From Rhizophlyctis rosea (lineage: Eukaryota; Chytridiomycota; Chytridiomycetes; Rhizophlyctidales; Rhizophlyctidaceae), in contig JADGJC010000053.1 of NCBI GenBank assembly GCA_027596075.1, forward strand, positions 114,055 to 178,054: a stretch of DNA of 64,000 nucleotides, written 5' to 3'. Below, one piece after another: positions 1-12,521 of this stretch (position 1 is its first letter; each line of letters begins with the position of its first letter). Position numbers and translations under genes: made by a program. The notes under the pieces were generated by a model, which saw nothing but the letters and a program-made list of their open reading frames with translations, made no database searches and was not told the origin of the DNA.

Positions 1-280
1 GTTGGCGCTATTCCGGGATATTGAGAATTGGTGCCATTATGAGTTTTACCTGAGCCACCGGTCAGGGGGTTTCTGAATGACAAGAATTCACAAGGGTCCT
101 CCATGCCTAACACCCAAAGAAGGAGCACATATATGCTGAGCCTACCATATATAGTTCGCATTGAAAAATTCTGCAGACTGTTCTTTGTAAGAAAACTAGG
201 AGGTTGCGTTCGCGTAAAAGCATATCGTCGTATCGGACTCATCATTGTCGGTGAGCTAGATACATACTAGAAAGCCCAAC

Positions 281-1435
281 ATGTCAACCTATTCTTTTGC
301 GATTCTGGCCTGCAATCCAGTCATTGTTTGCGAAGCATACTCGCAGTACATCCCCTCGGCTGTAGGCGACAGCATCAATAGCCCTTCAGACTGGATCCCT
401 CTTCCCACTCTGCACGAGAATGTGGAATGTCAACTATACGATCTCAGTCGAAGTTTGACCGGAAGGGGAGCACTCACTCTCACGCCACTCTGGGATAGCG
501 GGTTGGGTTTGACTAAATTGCACGAATCAGATGGAAGGATTCTTGCACTAGTGGAAACTTACGACCCGCGCCGATCGGGAGGATTGTTTGGGGAGGAAGG
601 AGGTTGGGACCTTTTGAAAAAATTAGACAACGCAATCCGACTGGGAGAAGGTTCGTGTTTGATCAGTCGTGGTTTAGCAAAGACATGGAAAAGCTCACAT
701 AATGCTTTTGTAGCTGGCAGTGTTCATATATTATATGTTTGTTAAGATGGCTCCAGCATTCGCATCGCTCGACAATACGCCTTGACAAACCTTCATCAAC
801 ACGGTTTCCGGCGATTTAATCTTCTTGCTTGCACAAAAACCGAGCTGCCAGATCTTCTGGACGATCTCGCGTTAGCATCCAAAGGACCGTCTGGTACGCC
901 AGTGGACCCAATGGCAACACTGCGCGATTTCATCTTCCAACTACTCTGGCCTATCGCCCTCGCCCTCGTTGCGATTCTTTTTGCCGCAGCGGTCTACAAA
1001 CCAAATATCTGGACGGTCAAATCTCAACCGCGCACAAACCTCACCGCCCATTAAAAGAGCCAAATCGACACTTGCAACGACGCCTTATGGTCCCAACTAG
1101 ATGAAGCATCGCTGACAATTCGCAGCTTGCAAAGCAACCTCACCATCGATCAGGACCGGTTGGCGAAGAGACTTTCTCCATGCCACACAGACCTCGGGAA
1201 CGAGAGGACCACTCTTGAACAATACAAAGGGAACCTTACGACGTCTAAAAGCATGTACGCGGGATGTATGAACGACTTGGGAGCTCTGTTCGAACAAGGA
1301 GTATCGTACGGGAGCCAGCATTGTATTCAGAATAGTCCCAACGGAGCCGGGAATAGAACACATGTTGAATTCAAGGAAGACATAGTAGGCGCATTCCGAA
1401 TCGGAATGAAATTTGGAGGGAAGTATTGTATTTAG
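281..1435 (+). CDS. Hypothetical single-pass membrane protein with coiled-coil tail
   Basis: I do not recognise the family. Three exons, 281-650, 747-1015 and 1058-1435, join in phase into one protein starting at the ATG at 281 and ending at TAG 1433-1435. The N-terminal ~210 residues look soluble and mixed alpha/beta. A single hydrophobic helix (about LLWPIALALVAILFAAAVY) lies at the end of exon 2. It is followed by a polar, heptad-like segment with four cysteines in exon 3, read as an extramembrane coiled coil. Introns are 96 nt and 42 nt; the second is unusually short but must be removed because it carries an in-frame TAA. The splice sites (gttcgt...ttaag, gtcaaa...aaaag) are inferred, not proven. 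There is no signal peptide, so the helix would act as an internal anchor. Alternative: the three open stretches are unrelated fragments. Confidence 0.45.
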
Positions 1436-1861
1436 GATAGTCTTGACACGATGGATTCCATGACTTCTTTAGAGAGCTTTCAGTCACTTAGCTATACGCG
1501 GTGAATATCATTGTATTGATTTTCTCAATTAGAATAGCATATTCGTGCCCCTAAGTGCGCTATGAGTTGTGCTATGTGATTGGAAACCTCAGATGGAAGG
1601 AACATCTTTCAACGGTATGACCATTGTTGTGGACTTCTACAAATCCTGCAACTCGACTTGCTCATTGAACGATTATCGCGTGATGATCAAAGCCGGAAGG
1701 ACGAAGCGTCACCCTGCATGGAAATTGAGAAAGCAAAATTGCTGCTGCCATAATCTGATCTCCATGTATGTCCATTTGAGCTCTTATTAGGGCATTAAAA
1801 ATTAAACGACATACCGACATGATACACTAAGAAAAATAACCCATTGGAGGTCGCATACCCC
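1436..1861. other. Intergenic stretch, no gene seen
   Basis: AT-rich sequence between the convergent ends of the membrane-protein gene and the TupA-like fragment. Open frames here are short and show no recognisable motif. Confidence 0.5.
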
Positions 1862-2470
1862 CTATGCCGTCACCGTCGCATTACAACCCTTAATAGCCAA
1901 ATCCGTCCTAGTTGGAGCCCTCGTATACAACCTCTCTCCTCCACCAATCGTGCCCTCAAACTCCGCAATGACCTTCTGCCCATCCGCACTGACGACCCAA
2001 TCCAAGAACTCATTTCCAACATCAATGTTCTGCTGACACCCTCTGGTTCCCAAAAGGAAGAATGCCGGGTTCAAAAGCCTATCAGCCGGCGCTTCCCTAG
2101 CCTCAGGCGTGTCCTGGTTCGGATCATCCTGGCCCCGGTTGAAGAGGGTCAGTTTCGAGATGACATCGGTGGGAACGGAGAGCCATGTGCCTCGGTCGGT
2201 GATGGTGTATTCGCCGAGAGTAGCGGCGGCTGTGATGGCGTCGATAGGGTAGACGGGGTATTCGTGATACCATGTTGCTTGAGGAATGGCCCATGGAACT
2301 TGTCCAGCTGCGATGAACAACTCGGCATCCTTGATGTTGGTTGCAGATTTGTCGTATCGGGAAAGGAAGCGAGTTGCTGGAACCTGTATTTGTACAAGCC
2401 TTCGTATGACTAAGCTCACGAGGGATTGGGCGCGATATACTCGATATGGTTCAAGGACCGTGTCATTCAC
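1862..2470 (-). CDS. TupA-like (tungstate-type) solute-binding protein, C-terminal part only
   Basis: The minus-strand frame from 2383 to the TAG at 1862-1864 matches the C-terminal lobe of the extracellular tungstate-binding, PBP_like_2 family. It has an SRYDKSATNIK segment (SRGDxSGTH in bacteria), then EYTITDRGTWLS, then DWVVSADGQKVIAEF near the end. In bacteria this protein is the periplasmic receptor of a tungstate/molybdate ABC importer; fungal homologues exist without a known transporter partner. A probable AG acceptor (2385-2384) precedes the match. The upstream open sequence to 2470 could be an exon, but I cannot find the N-terminal lobe or a signal peptide upstream. The gene is therefore either 5'-truncated or has diverged exons. 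The family call is good; intactness is doubtful. Confidence 0.6.
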   Translation of the reverse strand: MNDTVLEPYRVYRAQSLVSLVIRRLVQIQVPATRFLSRYDKSATNIKDAELFIAAGQVPWAIPQATWYHEYPVYPIDAITAAATLGEYTITDRGTWLSVPTDVISKLTLFNRGQDDPNQDTPEAREAPADRLLNPAFFLLGTRGCQQNIDVGNEFLDWVVSADGQKVIAEFEGTIGGGERLYTRAPTRTDLAIKGCNATVTA

Positions 2471-5400
2471 TAGTGTTGATCAGGGGAGTAGGATGGTGCA
2501 GAAATTCACCTTGTATCCAAACATCCTTCCCATCTGCCTACCGTCCACCCATCGATACAATCCGTGGATACAGTCCAAGTGGGGAGACGGTGTGAGCAAC
2601 GAGAAGACGGATACCGGATCAGTCGCTGGAAGAAGCGCAAGAATGTTCACTGTTTAGGTGCACGCACACCCTGCCTTCACCATCGGAGCATTCTTGTTCA
2701 TTTCTTTGAATTTGTTTACAATTACGTAAATAAACAAACAACCTGGGCAAGCCCGAAAGGGACAGGTCTGTCTCGGACAGCAACTTTCTGCCAACTGGCT
2801 TCAACGAGTCAAGTCCTTACAAAGTCTTGCGCATGTTTTTTTCACAAACTCATGGTAACCACGTGCAGCATCTTGACCTTTCTTGTCTGGGTCATGGGGA
2901 TCGTTTTCTGCCTTCCACCATTTGCATGCCCACTTGTCTTAGTAAACGAGTGCGGCGATTGTTTCAATTTCAAGCGCAGTGTCATTATACGACTCGGAAC
3001 AATGGCATGAGGCTGCCTGTTCGGCCGCACTTCATGCCTCTCAAGGAGAACGTCCGTCGAAGAGAATATATTACATCTACCTCATCAATGCTCACATTCT
3101 TCCGATGCGTTTCTACTTACAGGTCGTGATAGTTCGACATTTTTTTGCAAATCTGTAACTGTTCCCTTTAATGTCCTTTCCTGCTTTTCAAGTCCGTATT
3201 GCTGCAGCAGTATGCGCAATGAAAGCATGCTTAGGGTCATGGCGCATGTTTCATGCAGTGTTGGTGATAGTCCAGCAACCTTGTGCTAAGTTGGCATCAA
3301 TATACTAGGCAGTCTCGTGACAACTGGGGAATGAATGAAATAGCTCACTGCAACAGGACAAAAAAATCACAAAGAACAAGGCCAAGGAGTATTGCGCAAT
3401 AGATTCCTTTACCGAGGGTCTCAAGAGGTGGCAGAATGAACGCATAGTCCTTCCAACGACTATAGATTTGTCTGTGAACCGCAGGCATATTGAACGCGCT
3501 TTCGGCGGACGCTATCAGGCGCGCATGCGGTTATAACTTCTTGGATTCAAGATTGAGGAAAAAACTGTACAATGCATTGTCGACATGGAGCGTGTATCGT
3601 CGGCGATTTTGCTGTCATGCTCACTGCTTCCCGTCCTTAAGTATCGGCACAGTGAGCTGACTACCAATCAGAATAAAGCTTGACTCTGGGAGCACATTCG
3701 TCAAATTGTGCCACCACGTCTCCACTGTGCTGTGGTGTTTGAGGGTGGCCGTAAGTCTCTGTCAGCGGCGAAGGGTCGAGATCTCCGCGAAGACGTCGAA
3801 CAAACGCATTGCACTTCATTTTTCGGAATCGAACATAGTTGTCATAACGACATGTCGCAAAAAAAAAGGCTCGAGGAAGTTGGACTTGAAAAAGAGATTT
3901 GCGCAAATGTAGACCCAATCAGGGCGCGTGAACCTTTCAATGGGATGCGACTTGGAGCATCGGTGATCCCTTCGACAAGAGTCCAACGTTACACTAGCAT
4001 GTGTGAACTATCAAATGGAATGCCTTCGCAAGTCTCACGAAGACAAAAGCCCTATTGAGCAGATGAAGGTCCGCTCTGAGGTTTCAACTAGAGCTAAACT
4101 GCAGGTTCGCCTTTGGCCCCCAAAGTTAGCAACATCATCTGGCTACACGTGAGACCAACAGAATTTGCCTAATTCATTTCTTTCTAAAGAAATGCTGCCA
4201 AACGTTTTCATGGCCGCAATGCTTCATTGATGAGTTCGTGACGTGGATTGAAGAGTCATTTGGATTATCAACCGGTGACTTAACTTGCAATTCCTTTTGC
4301 GATAATGCATCCTGAATGTTCTTTCCCGGACAAGGGTGGGGCGAAAACACACTCTGTTGATGGGCAGACATAATGTCAGCTCATGACATACTACGGGGAC
4401 CATGATCAGACCCGACAAATTCATACTGTATGCTGAGGAGAATCCACACACAACACAATGAACACATCAATGTGATGGGTCATCTGCTAACGGGCAAAGT
4501 GCGGCACAGTCACTGCAAGTACGTGCATGCAGCCGCCTCTCCATTGCCAATTCACTTTGGTTGATTCCTTGCGCAATTCTTCTTCATGATGGTGTCTGTT
4601 TCAAGAAAAGTTCGCAGAGACTGACAATCATGATTGGCCTCTAAGAAGCTGTGGGATCCTTTGGTTGCACCACCACATCGGAACGCGGGCACCTGGACGC
4701 TGAACTGGTGCTTTAACATCTGATTCAGCAAAAACAACAATGCCTAACCATCTTGAAACATGGTCTCGCAGATCAAATCATTTGGAGCGAGAATGTGTTG
4801 CATTCGCATCAATGATGACGAAAATCACTTTTGCTTCTAGATGCAGATTTAAAAATGCTCAATCATGCTATTCAAAGCAGTCATCACTAACCTTGAGCAG
4901 TGAAAAAGTAACTCGGGAACGATTGTTGATGGTTTATTGAACGCAATCACCACAGGTGCAAAATTGCTTTCCTTGTTTGGAAACGGAAGCATTGGGGTGT
5001 TCCAAAAATCGACTGAGAGGACCAATAACCTATGTCCAACGCAGTCATGGAGTTCATGGCGTTGAAGACCACTTGCTACATTAACTGACAACTCTTCCAA
5101 TAAACAGTTATCAGGTCAAAATCCACTCGCAAGTCTACTCACACTGGAGTCACTCGCTTCTGAACCTCCCGCTCGAGGACATAGCCTCCTTTTTCGTTTC
5201 TGTGGATCTCTCTCTTCCGTGATTCTGTGGTGAAAAAACAGGCACGGAGGGACAAGGCAAGCCAAGTGACCTTAAAATGCAACCTCAACGACACAAAAAT
5301 GAGAATCGAGATTTCTCCTTAAGGTCCGATGCTGGCTCCTATGCTAAAAGGCGGTACAGCAGCTCCAAAATTTATAGAGGCAAAAACACACACGACAAAA

Positions 5401-5771
5401 ACCCGCCGAACGTCCACCCGCAACGACAATGTTTCCAGAAGATGAAACATTCCAGAAACTTCCGTCACGCCGGCATTTTGTGACGGTACCCAACTCGAAA
5501 AGTATGTTCAGTATCGAAACGCCTCAGAAAGAAAAAAAAAATTGGACAGAGATGGGAAACTTGTGCATGATGGCTCCGCCAGGATCTAGTTCAGTAGCGA
5601 TCAATTCGACATTTTCAATCACACATTTGTCAAACACATTCATCATTATTCAATATTTACAAAATTCGCCAAACGACAGTCACTCCTCACGCTTAAAAAC
5701 ACCTGAAAAAACGCAGGACACACAACAAAAAAACACCAACACATATACATACACAACTCCCACCCCGCCAC
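2471..5771. other. Gene-poor stretch, no gene seen
   Basis: About 3.3 kb with only short open frames on both strands, no recognisable domain, and no consistent exon chain. The missing 5' part of the TupA-like gene would lie at the left edge if it survives. Towards the right edge the + strand becomes C-rich, the reverse of the Gly-rich tail of the next gene. Confidence 0.45.
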
Positions 5772-8700
5772 CTAACTATACCCCCGCCTCCCAACCCCCC
5801 TCATACTCTCAACCTCCAACCCCCTCTCAAACTCCCCGAACCCAGCAACATATACATCATAACACCCCCACAACTGCTCCGGTATATGCCGAAGTCTAAA
5901 CGATTCCACATTCATTCCTCCCCCTCCCCCTCCCCCTTGCCCGCCTCCCCCCTCTCCACCCCGACCACCCCCTCCCACCCCACCACCATGCGCCGCAACA
6001 TACTCCCCAAGCGGTACGAGAGAGAGCCGGCGATCAAGTGCTTCAAGCCCGCTCTGCCCGCCCGGACGTTTTACGCGCGGTGTAGGCGTGATGAGTGGAG
6101 GGGGGTTTTCGGGGTCCACGGTGGAATTTGAGGGCGTTGTTGGGGTTGTGGTTGTTGTTGTTGTTGTGGGTGGGGAAGGATGACGACGCGCCATGTAGAT
6201 GTGGGTTAGGGGGAGGATGGGGATTGTGTGGGTGTGTGGTGTGGTGTGAGTTGTTGTTGCGTTTCCTGCTGCCGATCCTGTCGAAGATCCCCCATCCCCG
6301 CCCCTGCCCGCCCCTTCCCGGAACAAAGCCCCCGCCCCCCCGGCACCCGGCGGCGGCGGCACACCGCCCGGCGGACGGGGCGCCGGNNNNNNNNNNTACA
6401 CTTGCGCCCACGAAAGCAATCCATCCAACGGGACGACCGACCCCCAACAAAGACTGCTCCGATCAACAACTATCCCCCCACCCCCCACCCAGACCTCACA
6501 CCCCACCCCCTCCCCACCTGCCCCACCCCTCCCCCCCGCAACACTCCCACTCCTCCACACCACCCGCCAAACTCTCACTCTTAACCCGCTCCATAATCAA
6601 CCGAAAAGTCTCCATACCAACACTCGTAGGATTGACATCATTACTACTACTATACCCCCACATCAACGTCCGGTTCCGGATATTCCACTCCCCAGTATGG
6701 AAAGCAACCATCTTCCTCTCCTCCCTATTCAGCGGGAAATCCCTATACGGTATCTGTCCGTTGGGCATATCTCCCTCCCGAACGTCTCCACCACCACCCT
6801 TCTTCCCGCTGCCGTCCCCGTCCAACACGAGCTCCACCTGGCCCGACCCCCCCCCGCCGCGGCGGGCGGGCCGGGGGCGCGGCCGAGCGCGGCGGCGACA
6901 CGCCGCAGACGCCAGTGGGCCCCTCCTTCCCCATCCAACTAACCGCCAAATACCTCCTAACCCCCCTCCCAACCCCCAACGTCCTCCCCCCACCCCCACC
7001 CCCAAAAACATGCTCAACCAAATGCCCCCAAAGCCCCTCCCTCCCTTTCAACTTCTCCCACGTCGAAACCTCCGCAACCCTCTCCATATACCTCGGCGTA
7101 GCAAGGATAATCAACTTCATGTCCGTGTACATTTGGTGGATATCTTCCATTAACCCGTCTAACGCTTCCTTCCCACCACGCGTTGCGACGTCTTGGATTT
7201 CGTCTGGAACACGCCATACGGTTCGTGCAAAGGGCCCGCGGCCGATACGGACGTGGGGGAGGGAACAGGTTTTCCGCGCAGGTGGGAAAAGCTGGACGGG
7301 TCGCCATTTACCTGTGCGGTATTTTCCCCCACCGCCACATTCGGTGCAAAAGGCGTATTTGGCGTGACATGAAACACAGATGAACTCCACCCCAAACTCC
7401 GGGTCCGTCCAATCCGTATGATTCGTCGGCGCTGTCGACGCCAGGGAAAGGTACGTGCTTTCCCTTTCCCCCGATTTGGGTGTCCGCACTCCACCCGACG
7501 CAATAACAGATTTACAAATCTCGCAATGCACCGCAGATGATCGATGATCCTTATGTGCTCGTTTCTTCTTCTTCCCTCCTCCCCCTCCCGACACCGTCTC
7601 CTCCGTCGGCGACTTCGCACCCGCACTAGCAATATTCCCCCCATCACACGCAAGACAAACCACATCAACCATATAAGCCGTCTCGAACTGCGCTCTCGTC
7701 CCATGCATCAACACATGTCCAACAGCCTTATAACACTTCGCACACTCCGCATCCGTTTCCTCCATCGTTTTCTTGCGCCGTGCACCACCCGACACCCCAG
7801 TTGTGGCAGCAGCAACAGTACCAGCCACAGCCTCCCGCCCCGTATGACTATCCCCAACATGTGGCGAATCCAACGCAGAAACCGTCGACACCATCGAGTT
7901 CCTACCGCCGCCTCCACCAACCCTCCCACCACCCCAAGACGAAGACCCAGCCATGCCTTCAACCTTAACACCAACCCCATGACCAGCATCCGGACTTCCC
8001 CTCCACCCTCCATCACCACTAAACTCTCCATCCATAACAGGACTCGCCTCCATATCCTCCGGCTCAACGCTCGCGACTTCGCTACCCGGAGCTACGGCGT
8101 CGACCGCATGTAGTTCGGAATGTCGCATGGCGGGTGAGGGTGTGGCGGCGTGAGCAGATCCAGGGAAATAGGGCGGGACCATGAAGTGGGATGCATTAGC
8201 GTTTGCGATGTGAGGTGCAGTTTGGTTGAGCCATGCGATGGGGTCAAAAGCTGTGTCTGGGTTGGGATCGTGCAGGATGTCTGTAAGGGATGCCGACTGT
8301 GGATGTGGATCAGGTTTTGGATGAGTAAAGATTTGGATTCACTTTTGAGGAATGTTGGTCAAACAAACTCGCTCCAAACCACATTAGCAACCCACCTTAA
8401 TCCCACCACCCCCCTGCCCAATCGACAACCCATCCACTTTCTGCGCAACATCATACACTCCTTCTCCTCTAACACCGCCCCTACCCACCGACCCCTGCAC
8501 ACCCCCATACTCCGCTCCAGACCCCATCGGGAACAAAGTTGGATGATACCGACTCAGTGCCGGAGCTGGTCTATGTGACGGCATAGGATAGCTACTTCCT
8601 ACTGACGCTGACGCGGGATAGTTGGCAGGTATGCTTTCGTGCGGGAAACTGGGTAAATTAGTGGGTGGCGGACGTGGTTGCGGTTTCGTGTAGTCGGAGC

Positions 8701-9851
8701 TGAATGAACGTAAGAGAGGTTCGGTGTTTGACGATGAATTTGGATATGATTGTGCGGGTGTGGTGTTGGGGTATGTTCTTGTATCAGGTGCTCCTGTAAT
8801 ATTTCAGACAGTAAGTATGCACCCTCAGATATGTGTTATACCCTTGACGGGCACGACCCCAACATCCACGACTCCATCTGAAGTGGTTTTGGACGGCAAG
8901 TGCTCCAATATTTATTTCCCATGACATGGTATCATATCAACGAGGTCTCCCCACCCTGCACATATGCGACGCAACAAAAAGCAGCCGCCCACTCACCAGC
9001 AGAGTATGAACCCATCGCGGACTGCGCCCCATACAGCATTTGCGGCGGACCTCCCAATCCCATTCCCATCCCCGCCCCGCCACTAGTGAAGCTGGCTGTG
9101 CCATAATTCGTCGATCGCATTCCGTAAGGAACTGCCTGATCTCCTTCCGGGTAAGGTGCCTTATTGGTTGGTTGATATGATGGGGGAGTAATGCGGTAGA
9201 ATGTGGGTGGAGTCTGTTTCTGTTGTTGGAAAACCAACGGTCAGTTAGGCCCTACATTGTTCACCCGTGTCGAAAGGCAAAAATTACCATATCTGGTTGC
9301 CAATACCCGCCAGTGATCGACACATCCGGCCCTCGACTTTGCATAGCATTCGACGAAACACCATGTTGCGAGGTACCAAGTTGGCCCTGCTGCTGCATGA
9401 ATGAATGATACGCCGGAAGCGTCATTCCCTGCAACATAGCAGCACCTCCTCCGCCCGTTGGACCAAACTTATTCGCCGGCGTGGTCGTCGAATGCATCAA
9501 GGTATTGTTACCCACTCCACCACCGGTTGTCGTCACGAACTGATTAACGGCATATCCCACTCCTTCTGAGGCGAGAACGTTGGCATCGTAGGAAAACGAC
9601 GGCGAGTAGCCGTACGGGGAGGGAAAGTCCGAGGGAGGAGCGGGACGTGGGAAAGTGTTGGTGTTGTAGGGTGGGAAGGGGGGTTGTCGTTGTGCTGTTT
9701 GTGTGTAAGATGGGTATGGATTGCCTGGTTGTGCGTAAGGTTGCTGTTGCCGTTGGTGATCTGGTTGCGGGTTGGACCAGTCTTGGGACTGGGGATACCC
9801 CTGCGTGGGACCACTGCTTTGTGTTGAGTAAGTGGGTCCGTTTGGGTTCAT
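5772..9851 (-). CDS. Uncharacterised Cys-rich protein with Pro/Gln/Ser-rich N-terminus
   Basis: Start ATG at 9851-9849. Exons 9851-9288, 9219-8997, 8793-8396 and 8296 onwards join in phase. The first ~400 residues are Pro/Gln/Ser/Gly-rich and probably disordered. They are followed by a Cys-rich region with CAKC...CLAC, HCEIC, then CVSCHAKYAFCTECGGGGKY and a KTCSLPHVRIG segment: at least five CxxC pairs, a likely multi-zinc module. A conserved-looking globular part follows (VRRYLAVSWMGK; later a stretch around FHTGEWNIRNRTLMWGY). The reading frame changes near 6850-6930, inside very GC-rich sequence, and again near the assembly gap at 6387-6396, so the last third is unreliable. The likely stop is TGA/TAA-adjacent at 5772. 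The layout suggests a nuclear regulator, but I do not recognise the family. Confidence 0.55.
6387..6396. other. Assembly gap (10 N)
   Basis: Ten N characters inside the 3' part of the Cys-rich gene. Ten is a conventional filler, so the true missing length is unknown. The flanks (about 6300-6386) are extremely GC-rich and repetitive. Confidence 0.98.
6845..6935. other. Extreme GC-rich island at a frame break
   Basis: A run dominated by GGC/GCC/CCG combinations, unlike its neighbours. It sits where the minus-strand coding frame of the Cys-rich gene switches. It could be genuine low-complexity coding sequence, but together with the nearby gap it more likely marks poor consensus or misassembly. 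Confidence 0.5.
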
Positions 9852-10637
9852 TGTGGAAGCAACTGAGCGTGGGTAACTGAGCGTGGGAAAGTATGTTATG
9901 GGGTATGAGTCCGAGTCCCTAACGAGGAAGCATTGACGATTCCCGCACCAAGATGGTGTCAGTACTGCAGGGACTACAGAGCACAAGCAGCCACCGCTAT
10001 GCTCCTCAAGCAGCGGACTGATGGAAAGTGTTGATGGTGGAACAGGATGGAGGGCTGAGGGGGGGAAAGATGGCTGAGGTGTGCTGGAGCAAGCTTTTGC
10101 GATGCAAAGTCGGAGCAATTTCGGTGTCTGAGATGTCTGCCATGTGGGTGACCAATTATGGAGGAAGTGCGGAATAAAACAACCTCCGAAATACCCGGGA
10201 ATAACATGGCTTTTACACCGCCTCCCAGACTTCCCAACATACAAATACAGATACGCACCACCATACTCACCATCTTTCATCCAGATGATGGCTGCTGGAA
10301 ATATCATATACTTCATATGACTGACATTTGGCATCAATACGGACGCATTTTGACCCTTTTCAGTCTTTCATTGGTCAGACAATCAGGTGCTAAGTGACGG
10401 GAGTGACTATGGGGAGTTGAAAAAGCGGGGTCATTATGCACTCTGCAGTCTTCATCACTTCACCCATAGCCGCAGCGTAATCACTGTGTGCGCAACTGTC
10501 GGGTGGATTAGCTTCCTGCACACTACGGCGGAAGGGACTGAGGATTCAGTGGTTTGTGATTGGTGCAATGTGATGGGATTCATGCGTTTGAACGTAGGGA
10601 CCTGGTGCGGGGCTAGTGGGAATCAACCGAATCGTGC

Positions 10638-10735
10638 ACAAAAGTTGGGACGCTCAGCAAATTGAACGAAAGTTGGAATGGATACATGACACAAAGTTGG
10701 GACGCGGAGCAGCACACGCCGCAAAAAGTTGGGCA
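10638..10735. repeat. Short imperfect AAAGTTGGGACGC-type repeats
   Basis: The motif CAAAGTTGGGACGC or a close variant occurs at about 10640-10653 and 10692-10705, with shorter relatives at 10670 (GAAAGTTGGAATG), 10725 (AAAAAGTTGGGCAC) and 10798 (GGTTGGGACGC). The spacing is irregular. Function unknown. Confidence 0.45.
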
Positions 10736-11966
10736 CAGAACAAAATTCGCGTAAATGGTTGAGACCACATGCTTCGTGCACCGAGCAACCCCGCCTTGGT
10801 TGGGACGCTGCTGATGGTACTGGCCTACTGGCACCCGATCCGATTCCTTCCAGCGGCAGAGGGTAAATTCACGCATACGAAACTTGCCAATCAATCAGCA
10901 ACACTAGCAACTCACCTCACAGGACAGCCAAAATTCATTCCACTGGAATTACATTGTATCCACATCCATCGCAGAACCCGCCCGCACAACAAAACCTTTT
11001 CTTGGGTATCGGACCCTCGGAACTTCGGCGCATATGATGTCATGTGCTCAGAAATGGACCAAATGGTGCAACCCAATGCGCATCTCCAAGCCTCATGCCT
11101 TTGGAGGTTGCGCTTACATAAGCATATTCCATGGAGGTCTCCACATCGTGTTGGCCAGTTGCCCTATCGTACTTGTTGCAAACTTTGCAAAAATGGAACC
11201 TTCGTGGAGACGGTTCAAGTACACTTGTCAATCGCTTCTTCAAACTGCTCATCACCGGAATGGCATAGCTCACAACTTCCCTGAACTGCTCGTAGACTCC
11301 ATAATCGGACTCTGCACACTGACCACACATGTCTGCCGGCGGTAAACCTCTTCAAAGTATTGTGTCGCTGATATTATATCCACGCATTACTGATTGTCTA
11401 GCGATGATAAACAATGTCCGACACCAATGCAGCAAAGTATCCAACGATGTACCAAATTTTCCGTTTACGGCCAACGAAAAGAACACCTCCCCATTCAGTC
11501 GCACTTTACCAATGCAACTCATCAATGCTTCTCCCAGTATTTTTGAGCTTTGGCAATTGATTTTGATTATCTGTTTTTGGCGCCTGTCAAAATTATCAAG
11601 AAGAACTAGCTGGTTGAATGCAAGCAGATGCGTCGCTGCCTTAGCTGTGCTATCTCGGAGCTGGAGCTCCCAGTGTTGCACATGGTCCCTAACGAAACAT
11701 ATGCAATCCCGCTTGGTCGTCGGTGAATTGGATCTCTCCAAGGGGTGGCATCCAAAACCCCAATCTATGAAATGTATCTCACTAAACTTATGGCACAGTC
11801 ATGAGTTCACTAGTACGAATATATATATCGCCTATTTCTTATATTTATGGGGTTTTGGGATGCCACCCCTTGTCGTCGAACATCACAAAATGAACGCGCT
11901 GATCGCGGGGTTTCGTTCCCGATCAAAAGGTTCTCTATCGGAGCAAAAAGGCAATGCGGATGTTAT

Positions 11967-12521
11967 TTAATGAAGTAGCATTGCAGTGATGAACTTGCAT
12001 GACATACTGCGTTTCGAAATCGATGTACCTGATCTGACTCTTGTGTCTATGAATGATTGGTGAGTGAGTGAGTGGGCGAAAAGCGTGCTCAGAAGACGCT
12101 CAACTGATTCACAATGCGGCACGCCCATAAAGCGAATACTTGCAGGGTAATAGGTGAAGATGGCATGCGACACTTCCCGCATCCTGTCTGCGGTGACATC
12201 CAGAGGTAAGATGACTCCATAATGTATGGACATCTGCCAGAGAACTGACGGAACTGCCCATTTCTCAGCGCATTCATCCTCCGTGTTGGGGCGTAATCTT
12301 TTCTTTTGGTGTCCAACCATCTCATAATCACTGAACAACTGTCGGAAATACCGCTCGGTGTAGATGTAGAGTTTGCAGATGAAGTGCGAATGGGCCCCAC
12401 ACCGACATTGTATTGAGATGATCATTGAGCATGGCACGGTCCCACTGACGCCGTCACATGCATTGGGTACTTGGCTATTTGGCTTTTTTTTGGTTTCTGA
12501 ATACAGTAGTGCACTTTTCAC
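11967..12521 (-). other. Possible coding remnant, unrecognised
   Basis: A minus-strand open stretch of about 184 codons. Its middle part reads like protein: aromatic and charged residues alternate (around KLYIYTERYFRQLF and HYGVILPLDVTADRMREVSH), unlike the low-complexity shadows elsewhere. No family is recognised. It could be one exon of a decayed gene together with the minus-strand open stretches at 11352-11741 and 11040-11330, but I could not build a closed chain. Confidence 0.2.

Noticed and set aside
6095..7153. 352-codon + strand open frame spanning the N gap
   Set aside because: Pro-rich reverse image of the Gly-rich minus-strand gene, and it reads through the Ns.
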